From NCBI GenBank assembly GCA_964344765.1, contig CAYFOM010000017.1:1-64000 (forward strand): 64,000 bases of DNA, in the 5' to 3' direction. Positions 16,833 through 25,185 of the stretch are shown piece by piece. Position 1 is the first letter of the stretch; each line of letters opens with the position of its first letter. The stretch is from JACNIZ01 sp964344765 (GTDB lineage Bacteria > Planctomycetota > UBA1135). Below the pieces are notes generated by a model. It saw nothing but the letters and a program-made list of their open reading frames with translations, was not told the origin of the DNA and did no database searches. A program made the translations under genes and the position numbers.

Positions 16833-19121
16833 GTGATGATGATTGCTGCCATTTTTCTTGCCGCGGTGCTGCAGAGTACCGAGCCGTCCGAGACTTATTT
16901 GCCGGTGTGCATTAGTGGGGAGTGGGGGTACATCAATCCGGCCGGCGAGGTGGTGATTCCTTTTCAATTTGACGCGGCGCGGCGTTTTCACGATGGACGT
17001 GCGGCGGTGAAGCAGGGCGAACATTGGCAGTACATCAACGACAGTGGCAAAGTTGTGATTGCTACGCCGTTTCGTGAAGCGCGTGACTTTAGCGAAGGAT
17101 ACGCTGCGGTTTTGTTGCCGAATATGGGAGAGAAAAATTGGTTCTTCATCGATCACAACGGACGCCCGTTGGTGAAGAACAAGCGCTGGCCCAAGGTCGG
17201 CGATTTTTCGGAAGGCTTCGCCGCCGTGATCGACGGCACCGGGGTTGGCTATTTAAACCGCGAAGGAAAGTTGGCGATGACCTTCGCCTTTGCCGGCAAG
17301 TTGCCGTCGGAGTTTCATGACGGCATGGCGGCGTACAGTTTTCCGCTGATTGGTAGCAGTAGTTTGGTCAGTCAAACTTATTCACGCGCGATCGACATCA
17401 AAGGAGAAATGGTTTTTGAAAAAGAAGGTGTATTGACGCGCGTGCCGGGGTGCTTTGTGCTGCAAAAAGCGCCGAACGAAGACCTGTTTAAGGTGCTGGG
17501 CGAAAACGGAAATGAGTGGCATCAGGATTGGGTGGAAGGCGTTGCGGTTCCGCTTGAGTCTGGGCCGGTGGCGGTGCTGCGCGACGGCGAGTGGCAGTAT
17601 CAAACTCCATTTGGGGTGGTGGAAACCACGAGTCAATTGCAGGGTGCGTTTGCGTTTTCAAATGGCTTAGCCGCCGCGCGCGTCGGCAATACTTCAACTT
17701 GGCAATACCTGGATTTATCGGGTGAATGGCGTATTGAGTTGCCGATGCGTTACGCCGGGGATTTCGATCGCGGCTACGCAATGGTGAAGTTTCAGGACGG
17801 CATTTGCTGGATCGATCGACAAGGCGAGTTGATTTGGGCACCGCAAAATTACCCGGTGCAATCATGGGAAATGGAACTTGCCCAAACACGAACCGGTGAA
17901 GATGCGTGCCAAGTCTTGACCGCACTCGGCGACGAAACCGAAACCGTCGCGCTGGGTCAAGCCGTCGGTGTTTATCGAAGCTTCCAGGAAGCGCTTGCTC
18001 ATGCGCGGGTGCGTTCCGGTGGAGAAGTTGTGGTAAGCGTCGGCGTCGATAGTGATAGCTATGCCGTTTATGCGATTGACTTGTCGATGTTCTTTACCAG
18101 GTTGACGTCGGTTGAATTCCCGCTGCATTTGGTGGAAGACGATCTGCGCGCGGCGGTGCAATTTGCGCGCCTGGGCGATCTAGAGCAAGCGCTACTTGAG
18201 GTCAACACTTCGCGCATCGAAGACGATATGCGCTTGTATCGAATTTTGCTGCGCGATGCGCCGCACTTGGAGGGTACGTTGCAAGTGGTGGCGCCGAAGT
18301 ATCACTCCATGAATGGGTCCAATGGGGGAGTGAATGGAGGTTCAAAGGTGGAGCTTCACGGCTTCGGTCCAAAAAAGGAAATTGAGCTGCCGGAATCGGA
18401 TCAACTTCCTCAACCCAATCCGCAGCAGGATGGAAGTTGGACCTATTGGAGTCCGAAGACCTTTGAAACGGCGTTCACCGGCACATTTGACGATGCGCGG
18501 CCGTTCCATGAAGAATTAGCCTCCGCCGCAAAAGATGGGTTGTATGGATTCATTGATTTGCAAGGCAAATGGGTGATCCCTCCGACTTACCTCAACACAT
18601 CCAACTTTTCGGAAGGACTAGCAATGGTTGTCAACAGCGAACGCCAACTCGGTGCCATCGACCGCGACGGCAAGTTGGTGATTGATTTTCAACCGCACGC
18701 ACTAGGGGACTTCCATCAAGGTCGTGCGCGGATCATTCGCGACGGCAAGTGGGGCTTCATCGACCGCAGCGGCAGCGAAGTCATTCCCGCGCAATATGAA
18801 TGGACCGGCGACTTCGCTTCTGGGTTGGCGCCAATCAAGATGGATGGCAAACACGGATACGTCGATCTCAGCGGAAATACCGTTGTGGAAGCCCAATACA
18901 AATCCGCAACCACGCACGTCGAAGGAATGGCGACAGCCGTGACTTTCGATGACCAAATGCACTATCTCGACGAAACCGGTGCTGTCGTCATCGAGGGCAA
19001 CTTTTTATTCGCCAGCGACTTTTACGACGGCGTCGCTTTGGTGCAACGGAAGAGCGGTCGCTGGCGAATGATTGACCGCGAAGGTGAGTTTCACGCTGGG
19101 GTGGAAACTATCGGGCAGTGA
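16833..19121 (+). CDS. Exported WG-repeat protein
   Basis: 762 residues counting from GTG; the next two codons are ATG and could also be starts. A short N-terminal hydrophobic stretch (MMMIAAIFLAAVL) suggests export. WG repeats cover about 25-340 and about 535-755, with units such as EWGYINPAGEVVIPFQF, GKWGFIDRSGSEVIPAQY and KHGYVDLSGNTVV. Between the two arrays lies about 190 residues without repeats, including a helical part (LVEDDLRAAVQFARLGDLEQALLEV) and a Ser/Asn/Gly-rich linker. WG repeats form beta-rich domains of unknown role, presumably binding. Function of this protein is unknown. Confidence 0.85.
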   Translation: MMMIAAIFLAAVLQSTEPSETYLPVCISGEWGYINPAGEVVIPFQFDAARRFHDGRAAVKQGEHWQYINDSGKVVIATPFREARDFSEGYAAVLLPNMGEKNWFFIDHNGRPLVKNKRWPKVGDFSEGFAAVIDGTGVGYLNREGKLAMTFAFAGKLPSEFHDGMAAYSFPLIGSSSLVSQTYSRAIDIKGEMVFEKEGVLTRVPGCFVLQKAPNEDLFKVLGENGNEWHQDWVEGVAVPLESGPVAVLRDGEWQYQTPFGVVETTSQLQGAFAFSNGLAAARVGNTSTWQYLDLSGEWRIELPMRYAGDFDRGYAMVKFQDGICWIDRQGELIWAPQNYPVQSWEMELAQTRTGEDACQVLTALGDETETVALGQAVGVYRSFQEALAHARVRSGGEVVVSVGVDSDSYAVYAIDLSMFFTRLTSVEFPLHLVEDDLRAAVQFARLGDLEQALLEVNTSRIEDDMRLYRILLRDAPHLEGTLQVVAPKYHSMNGSNGGVNGGSKVELHGFGPKKEIELPESDQLPQPNPQQDGSWTYWSPKTFETAFTGTFDDARPFHEELASAAKDGLYGFIDLQGKWVIPPTYLNTSNFSEGLAMVVNSERQLGAIDRDGKLVIDFQPHALGDFHQGRARIIRDGKWGFIDRSGSEVIPAQYEWTGDFASGLAPIKMDGKHGYVDLSGNTVVEAQYKSATTHVEGMATAVTFDDQMHYLDETGAVVIEGNFLFASDFYDGVALVQRKSGRWRMIDREGEFHAGVETIGQ

Positions 19122-19150
19122 GTGCGCAACTCCGCACGCTGAAAAAGAGC

Positions 19151-19156
19151 TAAGCT
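19151..19156 (+). promoter_or_regulatory. -10-like hexamer TAAGCT for the S15 peptidase gene
   Basis: GAGCTAAGCTATTCCC then ATG: six bases between hexamer and start codon. No Shine-Dalgarno sequence. Confidence 0.45.
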
Positions 19157-19162
19157 ATTCCC

Positions 19163-21016
19163 ATGCGTTCCTGCTCCTCCATGTGGCTGGGCACGGCGGC
19201 GGTTGCCATCGTGCCTCTTTTTGCATCTGCGGCGGCGGCTCAGTCCGACGTCGTCGGCCCCGTTTTCAAGGACGGCATGGCTCAGGTCGTGTCCGAATTC
19301 AAAGACGGCAAAAACTGGATCCAGCACGACTTATGGGTTGAAACCGAATTCGACTCCGACGGCGACGGCAAGCTCGACCGCATGCACGTCGACGTCACCC
19401 GGCCGGGGCAGACCGATAGCGAAGGGCTGCAGGTTGCGGTGATTTACGAAACCAGTCCGTACTACTGCGGCATCGCGCCGGGCGAGCACTTCTTCTGGGA
19501 TACCGAGCACGCGGTGGGCGCCAAGCCGCCGAAGCGCGAGGAGGCACCGCAAATTCGCTTCGCCAAGCGCCGCGTGCCGATGTCGCGCTCGCTGATCCGC
19601 ACTTGGGTGCCGCGCGGGTTTGCCGTGGTTCATTCGGCGTCGCCGGGCACCGGCTTGTCGCAGGGCTGCGTGACCATCGGCGGTGAAAACGAAGAGCTTG
19701 CGCCAAAGGCAGTCATCGATTGGCTCAATGGTCGCGCGCGCGGATTCACCACGCCCGATGGCGATGAGTTGGTCGAAGCTTACTGGTCGACCGGCAAAGT
19801 CGGCATGACCGGTACCTCGTACAACGGAACGCTGCCGTTAGCCGCCGCGACCACCGGAGTGGAGGGTTTGGAAGCCATCATTCCCGACGCGCCAAACACG
19901 TCGTACTACCACTACTACCGCGCCAATGGATTGGTGCGCCATCCGGGCGGTTACATGGGCGAAGACATCGACGTGCTGTACGACTTCGTCAACAGCGGCG
20001 ATCCGGATTTCCGCAAGTCGTGCAACAAGACGGTGCGCGATGAGTTGATGAATGAAAACCAGGATCGGATCACCGGCGACTACAACGATTTTTGGCACAG
20101 CCGCAACTACCGCGAACGCCTCGGCAACGTGCGCGCGGCGGTGTTGATTTCGCATGGCTTCAACGACTGGAACGTGATGCCGAACCACAGCGTCGACGTT
20201 TACCTCAAGCTCAAAGAGTTGGGCAAGCCGGCGATGGCGTACTTGCATCAAGGCGGCCACGGCGGACCGCCGGCGCCGGAGCTGATGAACAAGTGGTTCA
20301 GCCATTACTTGTACGGCGTCGATAACGGCGTGAAAGATTTGCCGCGCGCGTGGATTGTGCGCGAAGGCGCGCGCCATACCGACGCGACCGCATACGCCGA
20401 TTACCCGAACCCGACTTCGCAAGCCGTGACCATGCACTTGCGCAAGGGTGGGAATGGTCAGGGTGAAATGGTTGCCTTTGCTGCAAGCAAGCGCCAAGGC
20501 GTCGAGAAGCTGATCGATGACGTCAAGGAGTCGGGTACCAAGTTGGCCAAAGCCGACAAGTCGAAGCACCGCTTGATGTACGTGTCGGAAGAACTCACCG
20601 CGCCGCTGCACATCTCCGGCACGCCGCGATTGAAGATCCGCGTTGCCGCCAACAAAAAGGCCGCAAACCTGTCGGTGTGGTTGGTTGCGCTGCCGTGGGA
20701 AAGCGGCGGTCACATCAACGACAACATCATCACCCGCGGTTGGGCGGATCCGCAAAACGCCGGATCCATGCGCGAAAGCCAGCCACTGAAGAAAGGCCAA
20801 TTCGTCGACCTCGAATTCAACCTCGAGCCCGACGACCAAATCATTCCCGCCGGCCAGCGCCTGGGTCTGATGATCTTCTCCAGCGACCGCGACTTCACGC
20901 TGTTGCCTAAAGCCGGCACGCAGTTGTCGATCGACCTCGACGCAACATCATTGCAGCTCCCGGTTGTCGGCGGCTTAACTGCCTTCGATGCCGCCACCGG
21001 AATGGAGTCGAACTAA
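19163..21016 (+). CDS. Secreted CocE/NonD-type hydrolase (S15 Xaa-Pro dipeptidyl-peptidase-like)
   Basis: 617 residues with a signal peptide of about 26 residues ending ASAAAAQS. Alpha/beta-hydrolase catalytic triad candidates are Ser219 in GMTGTSYNGT, Asp335 in SHGFNDWNVMP and His366 in LHQGGHGG. The C-terminal 230 residues have the jelly-roll domain usual in this family (PLHISGTPRLKIRV, QFVDLEFNLEPDDQIIPAG). Family members cleave dipeptides with proline at position 2 or hydrolyse acyl esters. The arrangement around the serine resembles PepX (S15) more than cocaine esterase, but substrate is open. A leaderless-type start and a downstream hairpin suggest a monocistronic unit. Confidence 0.87.
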   Translation: MRSCSSMWLGTAAVAIVPLFASAAAAQSDVVGPVFKDGMAQVVSEFKDGKNWIQHDLWVETEFDSDGDGKLDRMHVDVTRPGQTDSEGLQVAVIYETSPYYCGIAPGEHFFWDTEHAVGAKPPKREEAPQIRFAKRRVPMSRSLIRTWVPRGFAVVHSASPGTGLSQGCVTIGGENEELAPKAVIDWLNGRARGFTTPDGDELVEAYWSTGKVGMTGTSYNGTLPLAAATTGVEGLEAIIPDAPNTSYYHYYRANGLVRHPGGYMGEDIDVLYDFVNSGDPDFRKSCNKTVRDELMNENQDRITGDYNDFWHSRNYRERLGNVRAAVLISHGFNDWNVMPNHSVDVYLKLKELGKPAMAYLHQGGHGGPPAPELMNKWFSHYLYGVDNGVKDLPRAWIVREGARHTDATAYADYPNPTSQAVTMHLRKGGNGQGEMVAFAASKRQGVEKLIDDVKESGTKLAKADKSKHRLMYVSEELTAPLHISGTPRLKIRVAANKKAANLSVWLVALPWESGGHINDNIITRGWADPQNAGSMRESQPLKKGQFVDLEFNLEPDDQIIPAGQRLGLMIFSSDRDFTLLPKAGTQLSIDLDATSLQLPVVGGLTAFDAATGMESN

Positions 21017-21030
21017 CGCCTCAACCAAGC

Positions 21031-21066
21031 GCCGACCGGGAATTCATTCTCGGTCGGCTTATCGTT
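21031..21066 (+). terminator. Hairpin, probable terminator after the S15 peptidase gene
   Basis: A 12-bp stem with one G-U pair (GCCGACCGGGAA / TTCTCGGTCGGC) and a TTCA loop lies at 21031-21058, followed by TTATCGTT. It begins 15 bp after the stop codon. The T-tract is imperfect, and the next start codon is 8 bp further, so it could also modulate that gene. Confidence 0.55.
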
Positions 21067-21549
21067 ATGTCTGTGGCCAATCGCATCGCCTTTCTCGCTG
21101 CTGCTTACTGCGTGGTTGGTATGGCGGTTGCTTCTTTCTCCCTGATCCGATTAGGGAGTTTGGAAAAGCACCTGACGATGGAAATTCAACTCGGTGTTTT
21201 GGCTTCGGTTGTGACCGCATGGTTTTGCGGACGCGTCGCCGCGCCGTGGTTTCAGCGCAAGAATCAAGTGCTGTGGGCGACTGGTTTGGGAACTGCTACT
21301 GCCTATCTTTCGCTACTGATCGGCGGCGTGGTCAGCGCGGTCTTGGTGCGCATTCCGGAAGACGGAACCACTTGGGCGGAGAACTGGGGTCACCTCTGGC
21401 TATCGATCTGGACGGTGTCCAAGATCATGTTGCTATTCGGTTGGTTTCCCGCCTTGATTCTTGGAGCAGTTTTTGGCTATCACATTCGTATTTGGCTGCA
21501 CTCGCCTAAGCGCAATGCATCCGCGCCGACGCCACCAAGCGCGCGATAA
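21067..21549 (+). CDS. Small integral membrane protein of unknown function
   Basis: 160 residues with four predicted membrane helices (about 7-27, 41-61, 70-92 and 112-136) and a short basic, proline-rich cytoplasmic tail. I do not recognise a family. It starts just after the hairpin following the S15 peptidase, and its last 44 bp overlap the 3' end of the decarboxylase on the other strand. Its length and hydrophobic pattern support a real gene, but no function can be assigned. Confidence 0.6.
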   Translation: MSVANRIAFLAAAYCVVGMAVASFSLIRLGSLEKHLTMEIQLGVLASVVTAWFCGRVAAPWFQRKNQVLWATGLGTATAYLSLLIGGVVSAVLVRIPEDGTTWAENWGHLWLSIWTVSKIMLLFGWFPALILGAVFGYHIRIWLHSPKRNASAPTPPSAR

Positions 21550-23920
21550 AGTCCTCAAGCACGTTTTGCGTAGACAAATCACGCGTGGCGAGTAAGTAAG
21601 GGTTCATCACTGTCGCGCGCAGCACGAACAAGCCGTGTTTGGCATAGTCATTCGCAACCTCGCCCTCCAAGCCGCAGCGCTGTTCGAGCAATTCCTGCAC
21701 GACTTCCAACGGATAGCTCGGCGCATGCATCGTCGTATGCGACATGAAGAAGTCTTGGTTGTATGAAAACTTTCGATCACCGCGCTCGGCGTCGATCAAA
21801 AAGTCCCCGTACACCGCTTCGGCCAACGCGTTGATGCCTTCCAGCGACCCATCGTTCATTGGTTTAATGACGAAGGTCACGACGTTGGTGTCCGGCGGCC
21901 GGCCGGTCAGCATGACCACTTGGAAGTCTTCGCCTTTCTTCAACGCTGCCAACGCATTTAAGCGTTCATGCAATTCACGCGCCGCCAATAACGTCGAACG
22001 AATGATGCGCCCATGTCCATCAAAGTCCGGCGGTAATACCTTCGTTGCCAACCACAACGACGACGCCACCGCACCCGGTCGCGATCCTTCCAGAATAAAC
22101 GGCGCGAATGCTTCGACGTACGGCACGTTGCGCTGATGCTCGCCGTTCCATTTCGGATAGCGCGGCGGAAAGCGGTCCATCTCACCGTTTTCCAACGATG
22201 TGATGTACGGCGTTTCATGACGTGTGACCTTGCGCACGCGGTCATCGCGGAAGGCGACCACACCACACGGGTACGCGGCATATCCCATTTTGTGCGGATC
22301 ACAAGTAATGGAATCCGTTTGCGGTAACGCCATGAACGCACGATGTACCGCCTCATCATCCCAGCGGTAGCGCACCGGTAAGTAAGTACCATCCGGCTTG
22401 CGAATGCGCACTTGGTCTTTGACCTGTTTGCGTATGCGTTGCAGTTGGAATTCGCGGGTGCGTTCTGCAACTGCATCGCGGTCAATTCTTACATCCAACT
22501 CCGCGCGTAAGTTGCGGAACTTCTCCAGCGCATCGGCGTAACGCCCGCCGGCGTAATCGCGAGTGATTTGCCGAATGCGTTTGCGCATGCCGCGATCAGG
22601 GAAATTGTCACGCGCCCAAATCAAAAACTGACGGCTCCACAGCGCCAGCTTGGAATCGGTCGGATATTCAAATCCATGCGCCTTGGCAAAAACATCAAAC
22701 TCTATGTCGGCAATGTCGCGGTCGGTTGGCGCAAACAACGTGCGCACATAACCACCCCAAGCCGCATCGCCATGCACCCAAAAACTGACGCCATGTGATT
22801 CTTCAATTTCATCACGCACTTGCAAAATCCGGTGCAGCGGATCCACCGCGCCTTCTTCCGTCGTGCCGCAAACTCCAACCACCGCCAGCGGTGTTTTGCC
22901 CGATTCAATCGCCGCAATAATCTTGCGTTTCAAGTCGTCGGCATCCATGCGGAACATGGAATCCGTCACCGCCGCAACCATATTCGCCGTTCCCAAGCCC
23001 AACACGTCGGCGGCTTTTTTGATCGAATAGTGTGCTGCTCCGGTGGCAAAGATCACCGGTGCTTGCTGCGAAAATTCTTCAGCGCAACCACGCACCAAAA
23101 TGTTCTGCGGCGAGTCGTGATAAAGCTGCCACGCCTTCGCGCGTGAGCCGGTCTTCGATGTTGCCGCATCCAAGTAAGCATCCATCAGACGCAAAGTCTC
23201 GGCGGGGCGCAGTGCGATCAACTGCTCGCGGGTCGCTTCCGACAATGCAATACGTTCACCTCCAGGCAAACGCACATCCAAATCCACTGCGCGTTCGCGC
23301 GCGGCGTCGGCAATGGCGAGCGGCGCATATTTCACGCCGCGCGCAATCCACAATGCTTCCATATTTGCCGACGTTCCATCGAAAGTCGTATGCGACCAAC
23401 CAAACACGCCGCCCCGGCGCAAGCGTTGCAAATATTCCGCTTCATCTTCCTCGGCGCGCAACGCAGCCGGCGGCGTGTAACCAAACATGCGCATCAAAGA
23501 GTTACACGCTTCCAACTCCCACTCCACCGTCACCGGCGCAGCTTCGGTGGTCACGTTGTTCGGGTTGTACAACATGCCGGCGAAGTAACCGAGCATCGAC
23601 GGCATCGAAACATCCGACAACATATGCCCCAAATAACGCGGGCTATAAAACGGAAAATTGCGACGCAGCTGCGCAATCATTTCATGCACACAATCCGCCA
23701 TCGTGTCGGTGCCCGACTGCAGCTCACGCTGAACCGCCGACTTCACCAAAATCGGATCGCCCGGAAAGTAATTCGAGCGCCAGTGCACATAATCGCGAAG
23801 AATGGTCAGGATCGCGTTCTCAAAAACACTGCGGTGCTCAGCCTTCGGCCCTAAAAATAGCGCCAAATGCTGATGCAGATCGGCGATCCCATCGCGTGAA
23901 TCCCGTGGATGCTCATTCAT
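21506..23920 (-). CDS. Large PLP-dependent group II decarboxylase (tyrosine/glutamate-decarboxylase-like)
   Basis: 804 residues, longer than the roughly 620 of Enterococcus/Lactobacillus tyrosine decarboxylases that it otherwise resembles. Landmarks are YLGHMLSDVSMPSMLGYFAGMLYNPNNVT at the N-terminal side of the PLP domain (blocks YLGHMLSDVSMP and MLYNPNNVT), FDGTSANMEALWIAR, HYSIKKAADVLGLG, the cofactor-contacting VHGDAAWGGY, and the PLP lysine Lys544 in SITCDPHKMGYAAYP. About 150 residues, rich in charged amino acids, separate DAAWGG from that lysine. Substrate is probably an aromatic amino acid or glutamate, but the sequence alone does not decide. The ATG directly abuts a perfect inverted repeat that may block translation or transcription. 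Confidence 0.85.
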   Translation of the reverse strand: MNEHPRDSRDGIADLHQHLALFLGPKAEHRSVFENAILTILRDYVHWRSNYFPGDPILVKSAVQRELQSGTDTMADCVHEMIAQLRRNFPFYSPRYLGHMLSDVSMPSMLGYFAGMLYNPNNVTTEAAPVTVEWELEACNSLMRMFGYTPPAALRAEEDEAEYLQRLRRGGVFGWSHTTFDGTSANMEALWIARGVKYAPLAIADAARERAVDLDVRLPGGERIALSEATREQLIALRPAETLRLMDAYLDAATSKTGSRAKAWQLYHDSPQNILVRGCAEEFSQQAPVIFATGAAHYSIKKAADVLGLGTANMVAAVTDSMFRMDADDLKRKIIAAIESGKTPLAVVGVCGTTEEGAVDPLHRILQVRDEIEESHGVSFWVHGDAAWGGYVRTLFAPTDRDIADIEFDVFAKAHGFEYPTDSKLALWSRQFLIWARDNFPDRGMRKRIRQITRDYAGGRYADALEKFRNLRAELDVRIDRDAVAERTREFQLQRIRKQVKDQVRIRKPDGTYLPVRYRWDDEAVHRAFMALPQTDSITCDPHKMGYAAYPCGVVAFRDDRVRKVTRHETPYITSLENGEMDRFPPRYPKWNGEHQRNVPYVEAFAPFILEGSRPGAVASSLWLATKVLPPDFDGHGRIIRSTLLAARELHERLNALAALKKGEDFQVVMLTGRPPDTNVVTFVIKPMNDGSLEGINALAEAVYGDFLIDAERGDRKFSYNQDFFMSHTTMHAPSYPLEVVQELLEQRCGLEGEVANDYAKHGLFVLRATVMNPYLLATRDLSTQNVLEDFIARLVASARMHCA

Positions 23921-23924
23921 GATG

Positions 23925-23967
23925 AAGGCCTTGCGGAGCTATCTATGAAATAACTCCGCAAGGCCTT
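23925..23967 (-). promoter_or_regulatory. Perfect 14-bp inverted repeat at the decarboxylase start
   Basis: AAGGCCTTGCGGAG and its exact complement CTCCGCAAGGCCTT are separated by 15 bases. On the minus strand the second arm ends four bases before the ATG, so the only AAGG-like ribosome site lies inside the stem. No T-tract follows on either strand, so a simple terminator is less likely than an operator or translational hairpin. Confidence 0.6.
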
Positions 23968-24013
23968 GGATCAAGCCCGTTGACCAGGCTTTACAACATT
24001 GCCGGATGCCGCT

Positions 24014-24421
24014 TTACAGGTAAGTCCAAGTCAGCCGGTTGCTTTCGCGACCAAGCAAACCACGCTTCAAGTAAAGGTCGACGTCGCCCGGGAAGAAGCT
24101 GGGCGGGGCGGTGGTCAACATGAACGACGGCTTGCCGATGAATGGCAGGTCTACACCGAACTGGAACAACGCCACCGACGGCGTCAGGCCGAAGCGCGGG
24201 CTGTAGCCTTCGTCGGCGAAATCCATGCCGAACAGCAAAACCGGGGTCAGCGATTCGCCGGAGGATGGCAGCGAGAACCACAGTTCGGGTTCATCGACGG
24301 CGGCGTTGCTGTTGTGGTCGAAAGCAACGATGGGGTCTACGGTCGGCAGCGGGGTGGTTTCGGTGTCGACTACGTGGACCGGGATCAGCGGGAATACGAG
24401 GGGAAGGACGAGGCTGAGCAT
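24014..24421 (-). CDS. Small exported protein of unknown function
   Basis: 135 residues with an N-terminal hydrophobic stretch (LSLVLPLVFPLIPVHVV) that looks like a signal sequence. The mature part is rich in Pro, Phe, Leu and Asp, with DVDLYLKRGLLGRESNRLTWTYL-like C-terminal beta pattern (block DVDLYLKRGLLG). I recognise no family. Support for reality: the start lies 5 nt after a TAAAAT hexamer in the same arrangement as several certain genes nearby, and the composition is protein-like, whereas the overlapping plus-strand reading frame is rich in Arg, Gln and Gly and has no such signal. The product may be periplasmic or surface-located. Confidence 0.55.
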   Translation of the reverse strand: MLSLVLPLVFPLIPVHVVDTETTPLPTVDPIVAFDHNSNAAVDEPELWFSLPSSGESLTPVLLFGMDFADEGYSPRFGLTPSVALFQFGVDLPFIGKPSFMLTTAPPSFFPGDVDLYLKRGLLGRESNRLTWTYL

Positions 24422-24426
24422 TCCGT

Positions 24427-24432
24427 ATTTTA
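24427..24432 (-). promoter_or_regulatory. -10-like hexamer TAAAAT for the small exported protein
   Basis: Minus-strand GGGGTAAAATACGGA then ATG: five bases from hexamer to start codon, no Shine-Dalgarno sequence. Confidence 0.4.
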
Positions 24433-24483
24433 CCCCGGATTCGGCGGGGGCAGTCGGCGGCTCAAGGACTTTCTCGCGCCTGC

Positions 24484-24489
24484 TAGCAT
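24484..24489 (+). promoter_or_regulatory. -10-like hexamer TAGCAT for coaB
   Basis: GCTAGCATGAGCGC then GTG: six bases from the hexamer to the coaB GTG. It diverges from the TAAAAT hexamer 50 bp away. Confidence 0.45.
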
Positions 24490-24495
24490 GAGCGC

Positions 24496-25110
24496 GTGCG
24501 TTTCCTCATCACCGCCGGGCCCACCCGCGAGGCCATCGATCCGGTACGGTTTTTATCCAATCGCTCGTCGGGGCAAATGGGCTATTCCATTGCTGCGGCG
24601 CTGCTTGCACAGGGCCACGAGGTGGTTTTGGTCAGCGGACCGGTGCAAATCGCCGCCCCGAATGGCGCTGAATTGCTGAAAGTGGAAAGCGCACGCCAAA
24701 TGTTGGCTGCCTGCCAGCAGCATTGGCCAAGCTGCGATGCACTGATTGCCGTCGCCGCGGTCGCCGATTATCGGCCCAAAGACGTCGCCGAGCAGAAGCT
24801 GAAGCGCACCGAGGGCCAAGGTCAGGTGCTGGAATTAGTCCCGAATCCGGATATTGTTGCCACATTGGCCGCGGAAAAGGGGCAGCGTAAAGTCATCGGC
24901 TTTGCCTTGGAGAGCGAGCGCGGAATTGAGCACGCGATGGGCAAAATGCAGCGCAAATCCTTAGATGTAGTGGTGCTGAACGGACCCGAGGCACAAGGCG
25001 CCGCCAAGTCGCAGGTGATCGTGCTCAAGTCCGACGGCAGCCGCCACCCCATAGGCCCGCTGCCGAAATCGGATTTGGCAGCCGAACTGGTCGAAGTCGC
25101 CCTGAATTGA
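24496..25110 (+). CDS. coaB: Phosphopantothenate-cysteine ligase (CoaB domain protein)
   Basis: 204 residues, matching the CoaB half of the usual CoaBC fusion. It couples 4'-phosphopantothenate and cysteine in CoA synthesis. The N-terminus ITAGPTREAIDPVRFLSNRS is the CoaB signature, with SSGQMG following; further blocks are VAAVADYRPK (the Asn-Asp-Tyr/Ala-Asp-Tyr region) and PNPDIVATLA with GFALESE. The start is GTG, leaderless-like. The matching decarboxylase is at 15885-16412, over 8 kb away. It is followed by ftsK after 75 bp. Confidence 0.92.
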   Translation: MRFLITAGPTREAIDPVRFLSNRSSGQMGYSIAAALLAQGHEVVLVSGPVQIAAPNGAELLKVESARQMLAACQQHWPSCDALIAVAAVADYRPKDVAEQKLKRTEGQGQVLELVPNPDIVATLAAEKGQRKVIGFALESERGIEHAMGKMQRKSLDVVVLNGPEAQGAAKSQVIVLKSDGSRHPIGPLPKSDLAAELVEVALN

Positions 25111-25185
25111 CCGCCCTAGACCGCTGTTGGTTCTGGATCGGAACCGGCCAACGGCTTAGGATGAGGGCAGGAGCAGCACCGCAAA

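Noticed and set aside
23999..24679. 226-residue plus-strand frame over the small exported protein and coaB start
   Set aside because: Low-complexity Arg/Gln/Gly composition and overlap with the certain coaB gene; the minus-strand frame has a signal sequence and a leaderless-type promoter instead.
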